From CAZNPL01 sp964574815 (lineage in GTDB: Bacteria; Planctomycetota; Phycisphaerae; UBA1845): a stretch of 40,757 nucleotides of DNA. A model generated the notes under the pieces. That model searched no databases, had not been told where the DNA came from, and saw only the letters and a program-made list of their open reading frames with translations. The stretch lies in NCBI GenBank assembly GCA_964574815.1, contig CAZNPL010000051.1, positions 1-40,757 on the forward strand, given 5' to 3'. Made by a program: the position numbers and the translations under genes. Shown here in pieces: positions 30,433 through 39,401 of the stretch (position 1 is its first letter; each line of letters opens with the position of its first letter).

Positions 30433-31047
30433 CTATGCATCGTTCGCGAGCGTTTCCTTAACGGTTTGTGCGTCGAAGCCCACACGTGTTAACACCGATT
30501 TCAGCTTCTTTCGGGCGTCGTGCGATGTCTTGTAGATCGCGCCGGGCGTCGACGACAGCCGTTCTGCGAGCACGACTTGCGGCACGCCGTCGAGTTCGGC
30601 CAGCAATACCTGCCGCTGCCGCGGCGTCAACTCCTCCGCAATCGCGCTGCGAAGGAGTGCAAACAGCTCCCCGCGCGCCCCAGGTACACTACCGGCCTTG
30701 CTGAACGATCGTAGCGTCGCCGGATCGGCGAGCAGTTCGTCGAGCGGCGTGGCCGTCCAGCGCCGGCGGCGCAGCGCGGTCAGGCTGACGCGCACGGCCA
30801 CTGCCATCGCCCAGGTCGTGAAGCTGCTGTCGCCGCGAAACGAGTCCAAGCGCTCCAGCACGCGCAGCACGGCGTCCTGTGTAAAGTCGTCAAGGTCGGC
30901 CTCGCCGACATCCGGGTGATCGGACAGCGCAGCGCCGAGACCTTGCCGGATACGGGCGCGCAAGGCGGCCGTCACCTCACTCCGCCCCGCCTTGAGGCCG
31001 GCGATCCAGTCGGCATTGTCGCGTAATCCGGCCGTACCCGATTCCAT
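30433..31047 (-). CDS. ECF-type RNA polymerase sigma factor
   Basis: The protein has about 204 residues. Region 2 spans about 50-95 (DLDDFTQDAVLRVLERLDSF, then TTWAMAVAVRVSLTALRRRRW), fitting the -10 recognition helices. Region 4 is at about 145-195 (LTPRQRQVLLAELDGVPQVV, with AERLSSTPGAIYKTSHDARK), the -35-binding helix-turn-helix. There is no region 3, as in ECF factors. The anti-sigma gene follows nine bases downstream. A longer frame up to 31101 is open, but no start has a good ribosome binding site, so the start is uncertain. Confidence 0.85.
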   Translation of the reverse strand: MESGTAGLRDNADWIAGLKAGRSEVTAALRARIRQGLGAALSDHPDVGEADLDDFTQDAVLRVLERLDSFRGDSSFTTWAMAVAVRVSLTALRRRRWTATPLDELLADPATLRSFSKAGSVPGARGELFALLRSAIAEELTPRQRQVLLAELDGVPQVVLAERLSSTPGAIYKTSHDARKKLKSVLTRVGFDAQTVKETLANDA

Positions 31048-31227
31048 CAGTCGCCATCTTATCCCGTCCGGGCAAATCGGACGACCCCGATCGGGCATCA
31101 CGAAAAAAGTTTCGCATCAAGGTAAGGATTCAGTCGTCCGGCGCGTCAAGGGGACAGCCGAGGCCATTTGAGGCGAAGGCGAAAGATCGATGAGTGACAC
31201 ACGGTATCGAGAGAAAGGAGATTTAAG

Positions 31228-31779
31228 ATGCCACGGTTGAAAACTCTGACCAACACGGAAGCACATGCCAGAGCGCGAACGATCCTGGAGGGCGTCGAGA
31301 AGAAGCTGGGGACGGCCCCGAACATCATGCGGACGATGGCCAACTCCCCGGCCGTCCTCGAAGCCTATACAGGCTTCAGCAACGCGCTGAGCAAGGGGTC
31401 GCTCCCAGGCATGCTGCGGGAGCAGATCGCCCTCGCTGTCGGCGAGGCAAACGAGTGCGGTTATTGTGTCGCGGCACACGCCGCGCTCGGTCAAGCGGTC
31501 GGACTGAGCGACCAGGAGATCGCCGGCAGCCGCCGGGGATCGGCCACCGACGACAAGTCGGCCGCGGCGCTCACCTTCGCGCGGAAGGTCGTGAGCGAGC
31601 GAGGGGACGTCAACGACGGGGACATCGAGAAACTACGTTCTGCGGGGTTTGACGACGGCGCGATCGCGGAGATCGTCGCGCACGTCGGCCTGAACATTTT
31701 CACCAACTACTTCAACCACGTTGCAGACACGGAGGTGGACTTTCCGGAGGTTCCGGCGCTCGACGCCGCACCGTCCTGA
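31228..31779 (+). CDS. AhpD-like / carboxymuconolactone decarboxylase family protein
   Basis: The 183-residue protein carries E73-A-N-E-C77-G-Y-C80-V-A-A-H84, the redox CxxC motif of AhpD-type peroxidase-related proteins. It is flanked by PGMLREQIALAVG and DKSAAALTFARKVV, both typical of the family. It probably acts as a disulfide reductase/peroxidase helper in oxidative stress. AGGAGA lies eight bases before the ATG, an excellent site. It reads divergently from the sigma gene across about 180 bases. Confidence 0.9.
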   Translation: MPRLKTLTNTEAHARARTILEGVEKKLGTAPNIMRTMANSPAVLEAYTGFSNALSKGSLPGMLREQIALAVGEANECGYCVAAHAALGQAVGLSDQEIAGSRRGSATDDKSAAALTFARKVVSERGDVNDGDIEKLRSAGFDDGAIAEIVAHVGLNIFTNYFNHVADTEVDFPEVPALDAAPS

Positions 31780-31993
31780 GCGTGCTAGGCCGCATGCACG
31801 CGTTCGGAAAATGAAACGTATAGAGGGCGGGCGCGCCGGTTGGTGTCAAGCGGCCGGCCACCCGTTCCTCTCGGGAGCCTATTTCGGACAAAGGCCGGTG
31901 AGTGGCTCAGTCACAAAGCTCCAAAGGCGCCGGAGAGGCCGGCGTCGGCACATGACAAGGCCCGTTACCGGCATACACAGAGGAGAAATCGTG

Positions 31994-32497
31994 ATGAAGC
32001 GTACATTTGCAGCCGTGAGTATTCTGACTATGGGTGTGGTTCTGGTCGTGGCATCCGCCTATGCCGGAGGATCGTACCATCAAGCGACGACCGAATCGCG
32101 CGCTTATTTGCACAGCTACAACCTTCCGAGCAGCGGAGTGGCGATCGAGGGCTATTGTCCGGTGGCGTACTTCGCCGCAGGCAAGGCCGTTCGCGGCAAG
32201 CCCGAGCACGCCACGACGCACAACGGCGTGACCTATTGGTTCGTGTCGGCCGACGCCAGGAAGGCGTTTGACGCGAACCCGGAGAAGTACGTGCCGGCCT
32301 ACGGAGGATGGTGCGCGTTCGGAATGGCCGTCCAGGACAAGTTCCCGGTGGACCCGACCTCGTTCAAGATCGTCGACGGCCGCGTGTTGCTTTTTCTCAA
32401 GAACAAGGACGTCGATGCCCTGAACCTTTGGAACAAGGGCAACGAGCAGGAGCTCGTGGCCAAGGCCGACGCTCACTGGAAGAAGGTGAGCGGATAA
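31994..32497 (+). CDS. exported YHS-domain protein
   Basis: The 167-residue protein has a signal peptide (MKRTFAAVSILTMGVVLVVA, cleavage after SAYA near residue 24). Residues about 45-105 form a YHS-type domain: GVAIEGYCPVAYFAAGKAV, HNGVTYWFVSADARKAFDAN, and PEKYVPAYGGWCAFGMA, where the YHS family has a conserved Cys and Tyr. YHS domains often bind metal, especially copper, though the site here is only inferred. AGGAGA lies about seven bases before the ATG. It is preceded by the AhpD-like gene on the same strand, about 215 bases away. Confidence 0.88.
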   Translation: MKRTFAAVSILTMGVVLVVASAYAGGSYHQATTESRAYLHSYNLPSSGVAIEGYCPVAYFAAGKAVRGKPEHATTHNGVTYWFVSADARKAFDANPEKYVPAYGGWCAFGMAVQDKFPVDPTSFKIVDGRVLLFLKNKDVDALNLWNKGNEQELVAKADAHWKKVSG

Positions 32498-32515
32498 CAA
32501 CGCGGGGAGCGCGTA

Positions 32516-32552
32516 GCCGCCGGGCGTCGAGCACGGGCTCGACCCCGGCGGC
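32516..32552. terminator. strong bipartite hairpin between convergent genes
   Basis: GCCGCCGGG-C-GTCGAGC-ACGG-GCTCGAC-CCCGGCGGC makes a 16-pair stem with one bulged base. It lies 19 bases after the YHS stop and before the convergent protease stop, so it could end transcripts of either strand. No T run follows, so it may rely on another mechanism. Confidence 0.5.
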
Positions 32553-32665
32553 TTGGTCGTGCTTGAACGTCGGCCGGCGAAGTCCTGTCCCGTGCGGTTA
32601 AATCTCGTGTGGACGGCGTCGCGGAGTCTCTGCACCGGGCCACGTGGCCCACATTCCGTCGGAGC

Positions 32666-35590
32666 TTACCTCGTCCACGCGCCGTTCAGACGCTTCGTGA
32701 CTGTTTCACGTGCCCTGCTCTTGCGAAACGACCCTGAGCGTGCCTGGACGCCGTTCGTCTCCGCGTATTCCGGCGCCTGGATGTTGATGTCGAACGAGAC
32801 GTTCAGCGACAGGCCCGATCGATCCCGGGTCGCGTCCAGGACGGCCGGGTCGAGCAGCGTCGGAAAACCCCCGAAGGCCTCGCCCGGGTCGCCGACGAAC
32901 GAATCGTCGTTCAGATCCGTTCCGGCGAACAGCAGGTAGTCGCCCGGCGGCACGTTCGGCAGGGTGAATACGTACGCGTCGTCCGCGGTGATGTTGTCCT
33001 GCCCTGCCGCCTGCAGCGTGTCTCGATTTACCAGAAGCACGTAGACCGTTCCGATGTCGCCGCCCAGCGCGTACGGCACGCCGACCACCATCCGCACTGA
33101 CACCGGCAGCGTCCCGCCGTTGGACACGAACTCGACGCCGCCCGAGTAGACGCCGTCGGCCAGCCCGCCCCGATCCACGGTCACCGCATACGTGCCGGCC
33201 CCGCCCTGCGACGGCGATACACTCAGCCACGGTTGGTCCACGGTCACCGCCGTGACCTCCAGCGTCCCGACACCCCCGTTGCTGACGGTCACCGTCCCCG
33301 ATGACAGATCCGATGCGAAGTCGAGGTTGCCGGGCACGAGTTGCAGAATCGGTCTCTCCACCGAAGCCGCGCCGATCATCTCCTCCGCCGCGCGCACCGC
33401 AGACAGGGCGTTGATCAGTCCGTAGCCGAAGGAGTTGTCCCGGCCCGGTGTTCCCAGGTCGTCCACGATCGCGAGGCTCGTAGCGGGGTGGGTACTGGCC
33501 AGCAGGAGATCCACGTCCAGCGGTGAGAGGCTCGGATTGACCGCTTTCATAAGAGCTAGCACGCCGGAAACGTGCGGTGCGGCCATCGACGTGCCCTGAG
33601 CAAGACTGTAGAGGCCGCCGCCGTCGTCGCCCACAGCGCTCAGCACGCCGTCGGGAAGCGTATCGGCATTCACGTCGGCCGAGAGATCACCGCCCGGCGC
33701 GGCCACCTCCACCGCTTCACCGAAGTTCGAGTAGGGTGCCAGCTCCCGCGCCAGACCGATCGCGCTGACCGTCACGACGCCCTCCGCACCCGCCGGGCTG
33801 AAGAACGACGCATTCGACTGTTCGTTGCCCGCCGCAACGACCACGATCGCACCCGCATCCCGCGCCGCGGTAATCGCCGCCTGCTCCATCGGCGACGATC
33901 CCGGCCCGCCCAGGCTCATGTTGATCACAGCCGCCGGCTGCGCGGGTACCGTTCCGGAATCGTTCGAAAGCCCCGCCGCATACCGGATGCCCTGTACGAT
34001 ATCCGAGTCCAGCCCACCCAAACGGCCCAGAACGCGCACCGGCATGATCCTGGAATTCCATGCCACACCGGCCACGCCGCTGCCGTTGTTCGTCCGCGCC
34101 GCGACCGTTCCGGCCACGTGCGTACCGTGAAACGTGCTCCGGCCCTGCAGCGCCAGGTCCCCCGGATCGTCCGGGTCCGGGTCGATCCCGTCTCCGTCCC
34201 GCGCGTTGTCCGGATCGGAAATGAAGTCATACCCCGCCACCAGTTGCCCTTGCAGGTCGGGATGATCCAGCACGACGCCCGTGTCGATCACGGCGACGAC
34301 CACGCCCGCCGCGCCGGTGGTGATATCCCACGCCGCCGGCAGGTTGATCTGCGGGTAATGCCATTGAAACGGATAGAACTCGTCGTTCGGCGTGGCCGTG
34401 GGGCGACGAATGTAGTTGGGATCGGCATTCACGACGTCCGCGCGGCGGCGGAGCTGCTTGATGGCCGCGATCGTCGCGGAACTCGGCCGCCGCAGGTCTC
34501 CGGCGCTTGGTTCGCTCGATGTTGCGACTTTGGCAACCGGTGTCACATCGCTCAAACGCACGCGCTGGAATCCGCCCGTATGGGCACCGTCCGCAATCGG
34601 TTCCAGGCCGAGTTCCGAGTCCACCTTGGCCTTGGGGTTGCGGTCGAGGCCGTCACGCCACTTTACGATAAGTTCGCCTTCCGCGAATTCGTACAGGCTC
34701 GAAAGGTGGCGGCGTGCGTGAGCGCCGAATGCCGCCCCGCCCAGCGCATTCTCACCGACCGCCAGCGTGTACAGTCCGCCCGGGTCGCCGAAGTTGGCGA
34801 CGCTGTACCCGAATACCTCAATCAAGAACGTGCCGTTGTTCGGCGCCGTCACCAGTTCGGCGCGATCCACGCCCTCGGAAGACGCCAGCGCGGTGCCGGT
34901 TTCATCGTATAGAAACAGATCGAAATCGTTGGCCTGCGGGGTGGCCACGAAGAGCGTCGCCGCCTGACCTTCGGCCATCTGGACGCGATAGACGTCGCTG
35001 TCGTCAACGCCGTGGCGGGTATTGCCCAGGTACCCCCCCAGCGTGCACGGGTTCGGGATGGACTGCTCCGTCGCGACCCCTTCATTGACCATCACCGGGT
35101 TGGTCGGGTCGTTGTTGTCTCCGTCGATGACGGAGTTGACCCCGACCAGGACGGTTCCGCTGATGGTCACCAGGTCCCCGGGGGGGATCACGGCGTCCGG
35201 CGGCGTGTTCGGATTCCCGTCGCAAAACCCCAGAAAGTTCGTCTCGTCGAAATCCGAGCAGCCGTCCCCGTCGCTGTCCCGGACATTGTCCGGATTGTCC
35301 GTCGGATCCAGCGGGTCGGTGCCCGGGATGCCGTTGATCTCCTCGTGGTCGCTGAACCCGTCCCCGTCGCTGTCCCGCGGCCCGTCGTCAACCGGCGGAT
35401 CAGGGTCGTCAACGATGTCGTCGGGCGGGGGGTCGATCGGATCGTCGATCGTGCCATTATCGTTGTCCACGGTGCCGTTTTCGTTAGGCGGCGGAGTGGG
35501 GCCGGGGCATCCCGGGTTCAGAATCACGCCGAGCAGCAGCACCAAAGGCAGCCCGCCCTTCACGGGCATCAACCGCTGTATCCTTCTCAT
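32666..35590 (-). CDS. subtilisin-like (S8) serine protease lipoprotein
   Basis: The 974-residue protein has a lipoprotein signal with VILNPGC (C28). Residues about 30-130 are acidic with TSP3-like DSDGDGFSDHEEI and DSDGDGCSDFDET loops. A pre-peptidase-like domain is visible at about 190-300 (DVYRVQMAEGQAATLFVATP and FDLFLYDETGTALASSEG). The S8 catalytic domain spans about 420-720 with triad D436 (VIDTGVV), H488 (FHGTHVAG) and S668 (GTSMAAPH). The C-terminus is beta-rich. It would be exported, lipid-anchored and activated outside. ATG at 35590 has GGGAGAA just upstream; a longer frame to 35659 lacks support. Confidence 0.93.
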   Translation of the reverse strand: MRRIQRLMPVKGGLPLVLLLGVILNPGCPGPTPPPNENGTVDNDNGTIDDPIDPPPDDIVDDPDPPVDDGPRDSDGDGFSDHEEINGIPGTDPLDPTDNPDNVRDSDGDGCSDFDETNFLGFCDGNPNTPPDAVIPPGDLVTISGTVLVGVNSVIDGDNNDPTNPVMVNEGVATEQSIPNPCTLGGYLGNTRHGVDDSDVYRVQMAEGQAATLFVATPQANDFDLFLYDETGTALASSEGVDRAELVTAPNNGTFLIEVFGYSVANFGDPGGLYTLAVGENALGGAAFGAHARRHLSSLYEFAEGELIVKWRDGLDRNPKAKVDSELGLEPIADGAHTGGFQRVRLSDVTPVAKVATSSEPSAGDLRRPSSATIAAIKQLRRRADVVNADPNYIRRPTATPNDEFYPFQWHYPQINLPAAWDITTGAAGVVVAVIDTGVVLDHPDLQGQLVAGYDFISDPDNARDGDGIDPDPDDPGDLALQGRSTFHGTHVAGTVAARTNNGSGVAGVAWNSRIMPVRVLGRLGGLDSDIVQGIRYAAGLSNDSGTVPAQPAAVINMSLGGPGSSPMEQAAITAARDAGAIVVVAAGNEQSNASFFSPAGAEGVVTVSAIGLARELAPYSNFGEAVEVAAPGGDLSADVNADTLPDGVLSAVGDDGGGLYSLAQGTSMAAPHVSGVLALMKAVNPSLSPLDVDLLLASTHPATSLAIVDDLGTPGRDNSFGYGLINALSAVRAAEEMIGAASVERPILQLVPGNLDFASDLSSGTVTVSNGGVGTLEVTAVTVDQPWLSVSPSQGGAGTYAVTVDRGGLADGVYSGGVEFVSNGGTLPVSVRMVVGVPYALGGDIGTVYVLLVNRDTLQAAGQDNITADDAYVFTLPNVPPGDYLLFAGTDLNDDSFVGDPGEAFGGFPTLLDPAVLDATRDRSGLSLNVSFDINIQAPEYAETNGVQARSGSFRKSRARETVTKRLNGAWTR

Positions 35591-36069
35591 GACTTCTCCC
35601 GAGCCACTGAAATCTGTGAGCACCCACCGGCGGAGCAATTCTGTCAGCGCGGCTCCCAACGCGCACCGCGCCCCATACGCACACAGAACTTTAACGTCGC
35701 AACTCCAGAGCGAGGTCTGGCATGCCGCCCGAGGCGATCCGTCCCGAATACCGAGCCTGCAATACCCTGGGACTCGCGCACTTCCATTTCAAGATCGACC
35801 GTCCCGGCGCATCCGTTGAGCACCCGTTGGCCCTGATGCCGACCAGTCCCGGTTTTATCAGCACCGTAGCCACCCTTGCCGCGCTTCGACCGCACGTATC
35901 GGGCAGATGCCCGCCGGCCTGTCCCCCGGCGCCGGACCTTGGAAAGACCCCACTACTCCATCTACCATCAGCCGAGCGGGGTCACCGCCTTCCGCAAGGG
36001 CCAAGGGCGGGACCGAACGTTGATTCCCTGGGCCGGCTCTGTCCATCCGTACAACAATGGAGATCGATC
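35591..36069. other. 479-base divergent gap, no gene or clear promoter seen
   Basis: This space separates the protease gene (minus strand) from the dehydrogenase gene (plus strand), so it must hold both promoters. I find no strong -35/-10 pair. A frame open from 35722 runs into the dehydrogenase but has no protein-like signal before the ATG at 36070. No repeat family was noted. Confidence 0.45.
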
Positions 36070-37032
36070 ATGAATGCCAGCAAAGGGCCAACTGAAATCA
36101 CGATCGTCGGGGCCGGCCTCGTCGGCTCGACCGTCGCCTTCTCCGTCATGCTCGGCGGCGACGCGGCACGGATCAACCTCGTCGACGTTGACCGCGAGCG
36201 GGCCGAGGGTGAAGCGGCCGATCTGGCGCACTCAGCTCCCATGATCGGCCCGACCGTGGTGCGAGCCGTGGACATCGAGGCCTGTGGCCGATCTCAGGTG
36301 GTCATCATCGCCGCCGGGGCCAACCAGCAGCCCGGCGAGAGCCGCATGGACCTGGCCGGACGGAACGCTGATCGCATTTCGAGCATCATGGAGCAGCTCG
36401 ATCGCGTCTGCCCCGAAGGCGTTGTCATCGTCGTCAGCAATCCGGTGGACGTGCTGACCTACGTGGCCGTGCAGCGGTCCTCCCGCCCGGCGGGCCGCAT
36501 ATTCGGCTCCGGAACCGTCCTGGACAGCGCTCGCCTGCGGCAGAAGCTCGGTGCCCGCCTCGGGATCGACCCGCGAAACATGCACGGCTACGTGCTGGGC
36601 GAGCACGGTGACAGCGAGTTCGTGGCCTGGTCGCAGGTCTTCGCCGGGGCCGTGCCCGCCCGCCGCTGGTCCGAGGTGTTCGACCGGTCGCTCGACCACG
36701 AGTTCTTCAGTCGGATCGAGGATGAGGTTCGCGGCGCCGCGTACGAGATCATCAAGCGGAAGAAGGCCACCTATTACGGCGTCGCCGCCTGCATGTCGCG
36801 AATCGTGCGATCCATCGTCCGCGATCAGAGTTCGATTCTGCCCGTGTCGACCTTGCTCCAGGGCGTCCTCGGACTCGACGACGTCTGCCTGTCCCTGCCG
36901 AGCGTCGTCAACCGCGGCGGCGTCTCGAAGGTGCTTCAACTCGAACTGACCGACGAAGAGCACGGCAAAGCACATCATTCGGCGGACTGCGTGCGAAAGG
37001 TGATCGACTCCGTCCGAATCCAGCCGGCCTGA
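36070..37032 (+). CDS. ldh: L-lactate dehydrogenase
   Basis: The 320-residue protein has the NAD site GAGLVGS (14-20) and the LDH/MDH motifs. Q86 in GANQQPGESR is the residue that marks lactate rather than malate specificity (malate enzymes have Arg). R92 and R155 (VLDSAR) bind substrate, and H179 in GEHGDSE is the catalytic base. The enzyme interconverts pyruvate and L-lactate with NADH. GGAG lies about nine bases before the ATG. It is followed at 209 bases by an aminotransferase that could also act on pyruvate. Confidence 0.9.
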   Translation: MNASKGPTEITIVGAGLVGSTVAFSVMLGGDAARINLVDVDRERAEGEAADLAHSAPMIGPTVVRAVDIEACGRSQVVIIAAGANQQPGESRMDLAGRNADRISSIMEQLDRVCPEGVVIVVSNPVDVLTYVAVQRSSRPAGRIFGSGTVLDSARLRQKLGARLGIDPRNMHGYVLGEHGDSEFVAWSQVFAGAVPARRWSEVFDRSLDHEFFSRIEDEVRGAAYEIIKRKKATYYGVAACMSRIVRSIVRDQSSILPVSTLLQGVLGLDDVCLSLPSVVNRGGVSKVLQLELTDEEHGKAHHSADCVRKVIDSVRIQPA

Positions 37033-37241
37033 GTGCTGCGGTCGTCGGAGCAATTCCTCAAAAAAGTCTGCCGCGGTATTCCATTTGCCCCGCGTCGGCC
37101 GATAAAGTTAACTGTTTCGAGGCGGGTCGCGCAGCGAACGTCGGTGTTCCGCCCTCACCAGAACATCGGGCTTTATCTCACCATCCCCGATGGACCGATG
37201 GGTGGTTAAGTGTGCGACGACCGCGAGTGGAGGGCGCAGCA

Positions 37242-38552
37242 ATGAATGTGGCAGCCGTGAACAGTGAACGACCGGTCAGCCTGAGTTTGAACATCCGGGG
37301 CCTGGGACAATCCCCGACCCTCGCCATCAAAGACAAGTGCCGCGAGCTGCGCGCCGAGGGCCGAAGCGTCTTTGACTTCGGACTCGGTCAGTCCCCGTTC
37401 CCGGTCCCCGGGCCCATCGTGGAAGCCCTCCGGCAGGCCGCCACCGAGCGCGACTATCTGCCGGTCAAGGGTCTGCCCGCCTTACGCGAGGCCATCGCCG
37501 GCTTTCACCGGAGCAAAGACGGCGTCGAGAGCCATCCCGATCGCGTGATCGTCGGGCCGGGTTCGAAGGAGCTTATGTTCCTGCTGCAGATCGCCTACTA
37601 CGGTGAGATCCTGGTGCCCACGCCCTGCTGGGTCTCGTACCTGCCGCAGGCCCAGATCATCGGCCGCCGAGTCAGTCTGATCCCCACGGACTTCGAAAGC
37701 GGCTGGAAAGTCACACCCGAACAGCTCACCGAAACGATCGCCGCCGTGCACGACGACTATCGGCCACGGCTTCTCGTGCTGAACTACCCGGCCAATCCCA
37801 CCGGCGCCAGCTACACGATAGATGAACTCGAGGAGATCGCCGAGGTGGCGCGCCGCTACGGACTCGTCATCCTGTCCGATGAGATCTACGGGCAGTTGCA
37901 CTATGCCGGCCAACATGCGTCGATCGCACGGTTCTACCCGGAAGGGACGATTCTGAGCTCCGGACTGTCCAAATGGTGTGGCGCCGGCGGCTGGCGACTG
38001 GGCACGTTCGTCTTCCCGCCGGATCTCGAATGGCTGCTCGATTCCATCGCGGCCATCGCCAGCGAGACGTACACGTCGGTCAGCGCCCCGATCCAGCACG
38101 CGGCCGTGACTGCCTTCCAGGGCGGACTCGAGATCGAGCGGTACCTGTGGCACGCCCGCCGCATCCTCGACGGGATCGGACGGCGCTGCGTCGACATCCT
38201 CCATGCCGCCGGGGTGCGGGTGCATCCGCCGGTCGGCGCTTACTACCTGTTTCTCGATTTTTCGCCCGTCCGTCGCCAATTGGCCGGCCACGGCATCCAC
38301 ACCGGGTTCGCCCTGTGCGACCGCCTGTTGGAGGAGGCCGGCGTGGCGGTTTTGCCCGGCAGCGCCTTCGCCTGCCCGAGAACGGACCTGACCGCCCGGC
38401 TCGCCTACGTCAATTTCGACGGCGCGTGCGCCCTGGCCGCCAGTGAACGCATTCCATTCGATCAGGAACTCCCCGACGATTTCCTCGACAACTGCAGCCG
38501 ATGGACCATCGACGGCGTGCAGGCCATCGCCGACTGGATCGAGCGTCTCTAA
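37242..38552 (+). CDS. class I/II PLP-dependent aminotransferase
   Basis: The 436-residue protein has the fold-type I features: N185 in NYPANPTG, D213 and Y216 in LSDEIYG, and the PLP lysine K244 in GLSKWCGAGGWRLG. The closing part reads VGAYYLFLDF and GVAVLPGSAFAC. The nearest groups are aspartate/alanine aminotransferases; the substrate is not fixed by the sequence. GGAGGG lies about six bases before ATG 37242, so a longer frame to 37212 is less likely. Confidence 0.9.
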   Translation: MNVAAVNSERPVSLSLNIRGLGQSPTLAIKDKCRELRAEGRSVFDFGLGQSPFPVPGPIVEALRQAATERDYLPVKGLPALREAIAGFHRSKDGVESHPDRVIVGPGSKELMFLLQIAYYGEILVPTPCWVSYLPQAQIIGRRVSLIPTDFESGWKVTPEQLTETIAAVHDDYRPRLLVLNYPANPTGASYTIDELEEIAEVARRYGLVILSDEIYGQLHYAGQHASIARFYPEGTILSSGLSKWCGAGGWRLGTFVFPPDLEWLLDSIAAIASETYTSVSAPIQHAAVTAFQGGLEIERYLWHARRILDGIGRRCVDILHAAGVRVHPPVGAYYLFLDFSPVRRQLAGHGIHTGFALCDRLLEEAGVAVLPGSAFACPRTDLTARLAYVNFDGACALAASERIPFDQELPDDFLDNCSRWTIDGVQAIADWIERL

Positions 38553-38556
38553 ACCC

Positions 38557-38935
38557 CGCCGTTTCTCGAATGTCGGGCGAGAATTCCCAGCCGCCCTCGC
38601 CGTCGGACTGGAAACTCCACGGGCGGAGCATGTGGCGCCGGCGGCCGTTGCCGCGCACCTCGTGGATCGAGACGAGCTGGTCGTTGCTGACGGTGCCGCT
38701 GCTTTCGTGTCAGGTCCGCTGGATGATCATCCGCACCTCACCGTTTCGATGATACTCGAAATCGGTGGCCTCGACCGACCAGTTCACCGGGTCCGGTCCC
38801 GGCACGTCGGCGAACTTCCGGGCCACCCGGCGGACGTTGCCGGCCTTGTCGTCCGTGTCGGAGATCGCAGCCGTCGGCGTGCCGAGCCGTTCGACCGTGG
38901 TGCCTAATTCAATTACGAAACCCGCCCACTCTTAT
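38557..38935 (-). pseudogene. decayed minus-strand reading frame
   Basis: Reading the minus strand from 38935 gives protein-like sequence: EWAGFVIELGTTVERLGTPT, then AAISDTDDKAGNVRRVARKF and DPVNWSVEATDFEYHRNGEV. After MIIQRT an in-frame TGA at 38710-38712 interrupts, and protein-like sequence continues as SNDQLVSIHEVRGNGRRRHM and EGGWEFSPDIRETAGF. No start codon with a ribosome binding site was found. The upper end overlaps the end of the next gene in another frame. It may be a pseudogene, or two unrelated open stretches. Confidence 0.35.
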
Positions 38936-39361
38936 TTCAGGCAGTTTGTTGTCCTTGACGAAGGTGACTGTCAATGGAACGTCCTTGGAGCCAGCCGGAA
39001 AACGGATTTCGCCTGGTTCTTGCCCTGCTCTCGCAAGCTTTATCAAATCCCGCAGCATGTCAACCATGAGAGCGGTCGGCGGGGTGACCAACTCCGTCGT
39101 TTCAGGCCCGGTTCGCAGGAATGCCGCATTGTTGCAGTGTTTGAATATGAGCTCGTCGGCCTGCTCCTGATAAGCGAACACCAGGAAGAGGGCGGCGGTC
39201 CTGGCCCGGATAGAGACGCGCGTTCCCCATAGCGGGTCGCCGTCGAACTCCATGTGCAGATGCCGCCCCGTGAAGGGTGCTTTCTGACTTTCCCGAAGGG
39301 CTCTGCACACGTGGTGACGAAAGTTCCACTTGAAGCCGAGTAGATCGTGTATTCGGGTCAT
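38909..39361 (-). CDS. hypothetical protein
   Basis: The 150-residue protein starts MTRIHDLLGFKWNFRHHVCR and has no signal or membrane helix. It is rich in helices (DMLRDLIKLARAGQEPGEI) and ends with strands (PLTVTFVKDNKLPEIRVGGF). I do not recognise the family. The open frame extends up to 39418 through a TTG that overlaps the upstream gene by 17 bases; no start has a strong binding site. It probably shares a transcript with the next two genes upstream. Confidence 0.55.
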   Translation of the reverse strand: MTRIHDLLGFKWNFRHHVCRALRESQKAPFTGRHLHMEFDGDPLWGTRVSIRARTAALFLVFAYQEQADELIFKHCNNAAFLRTGPETTELVTPPTALMVDMLRDLIKLARAGQEPGEIRFPAGSKDVPLTVTFVKDNKLPEIRVGGFRN

Positions 39362-39401
39362 GGCGGCATTTGCATTCTTGAGACCGGTCAGGTCTTCGGG
39401 T

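Noticed and set aside
35722..36069. 116-residue upstream extension of lactate dehydrogenase
   Set aside because: The ATG at 36070 has a ribosome binding site and matches the family start; the extension has no similarity to known domains.
36070..37032. malate dehydrogenase
   Set aside because: The specificity position in GANQQPGESR is Gln, typical of lactate dehydrogenase; malate enzymes carry Arg there.
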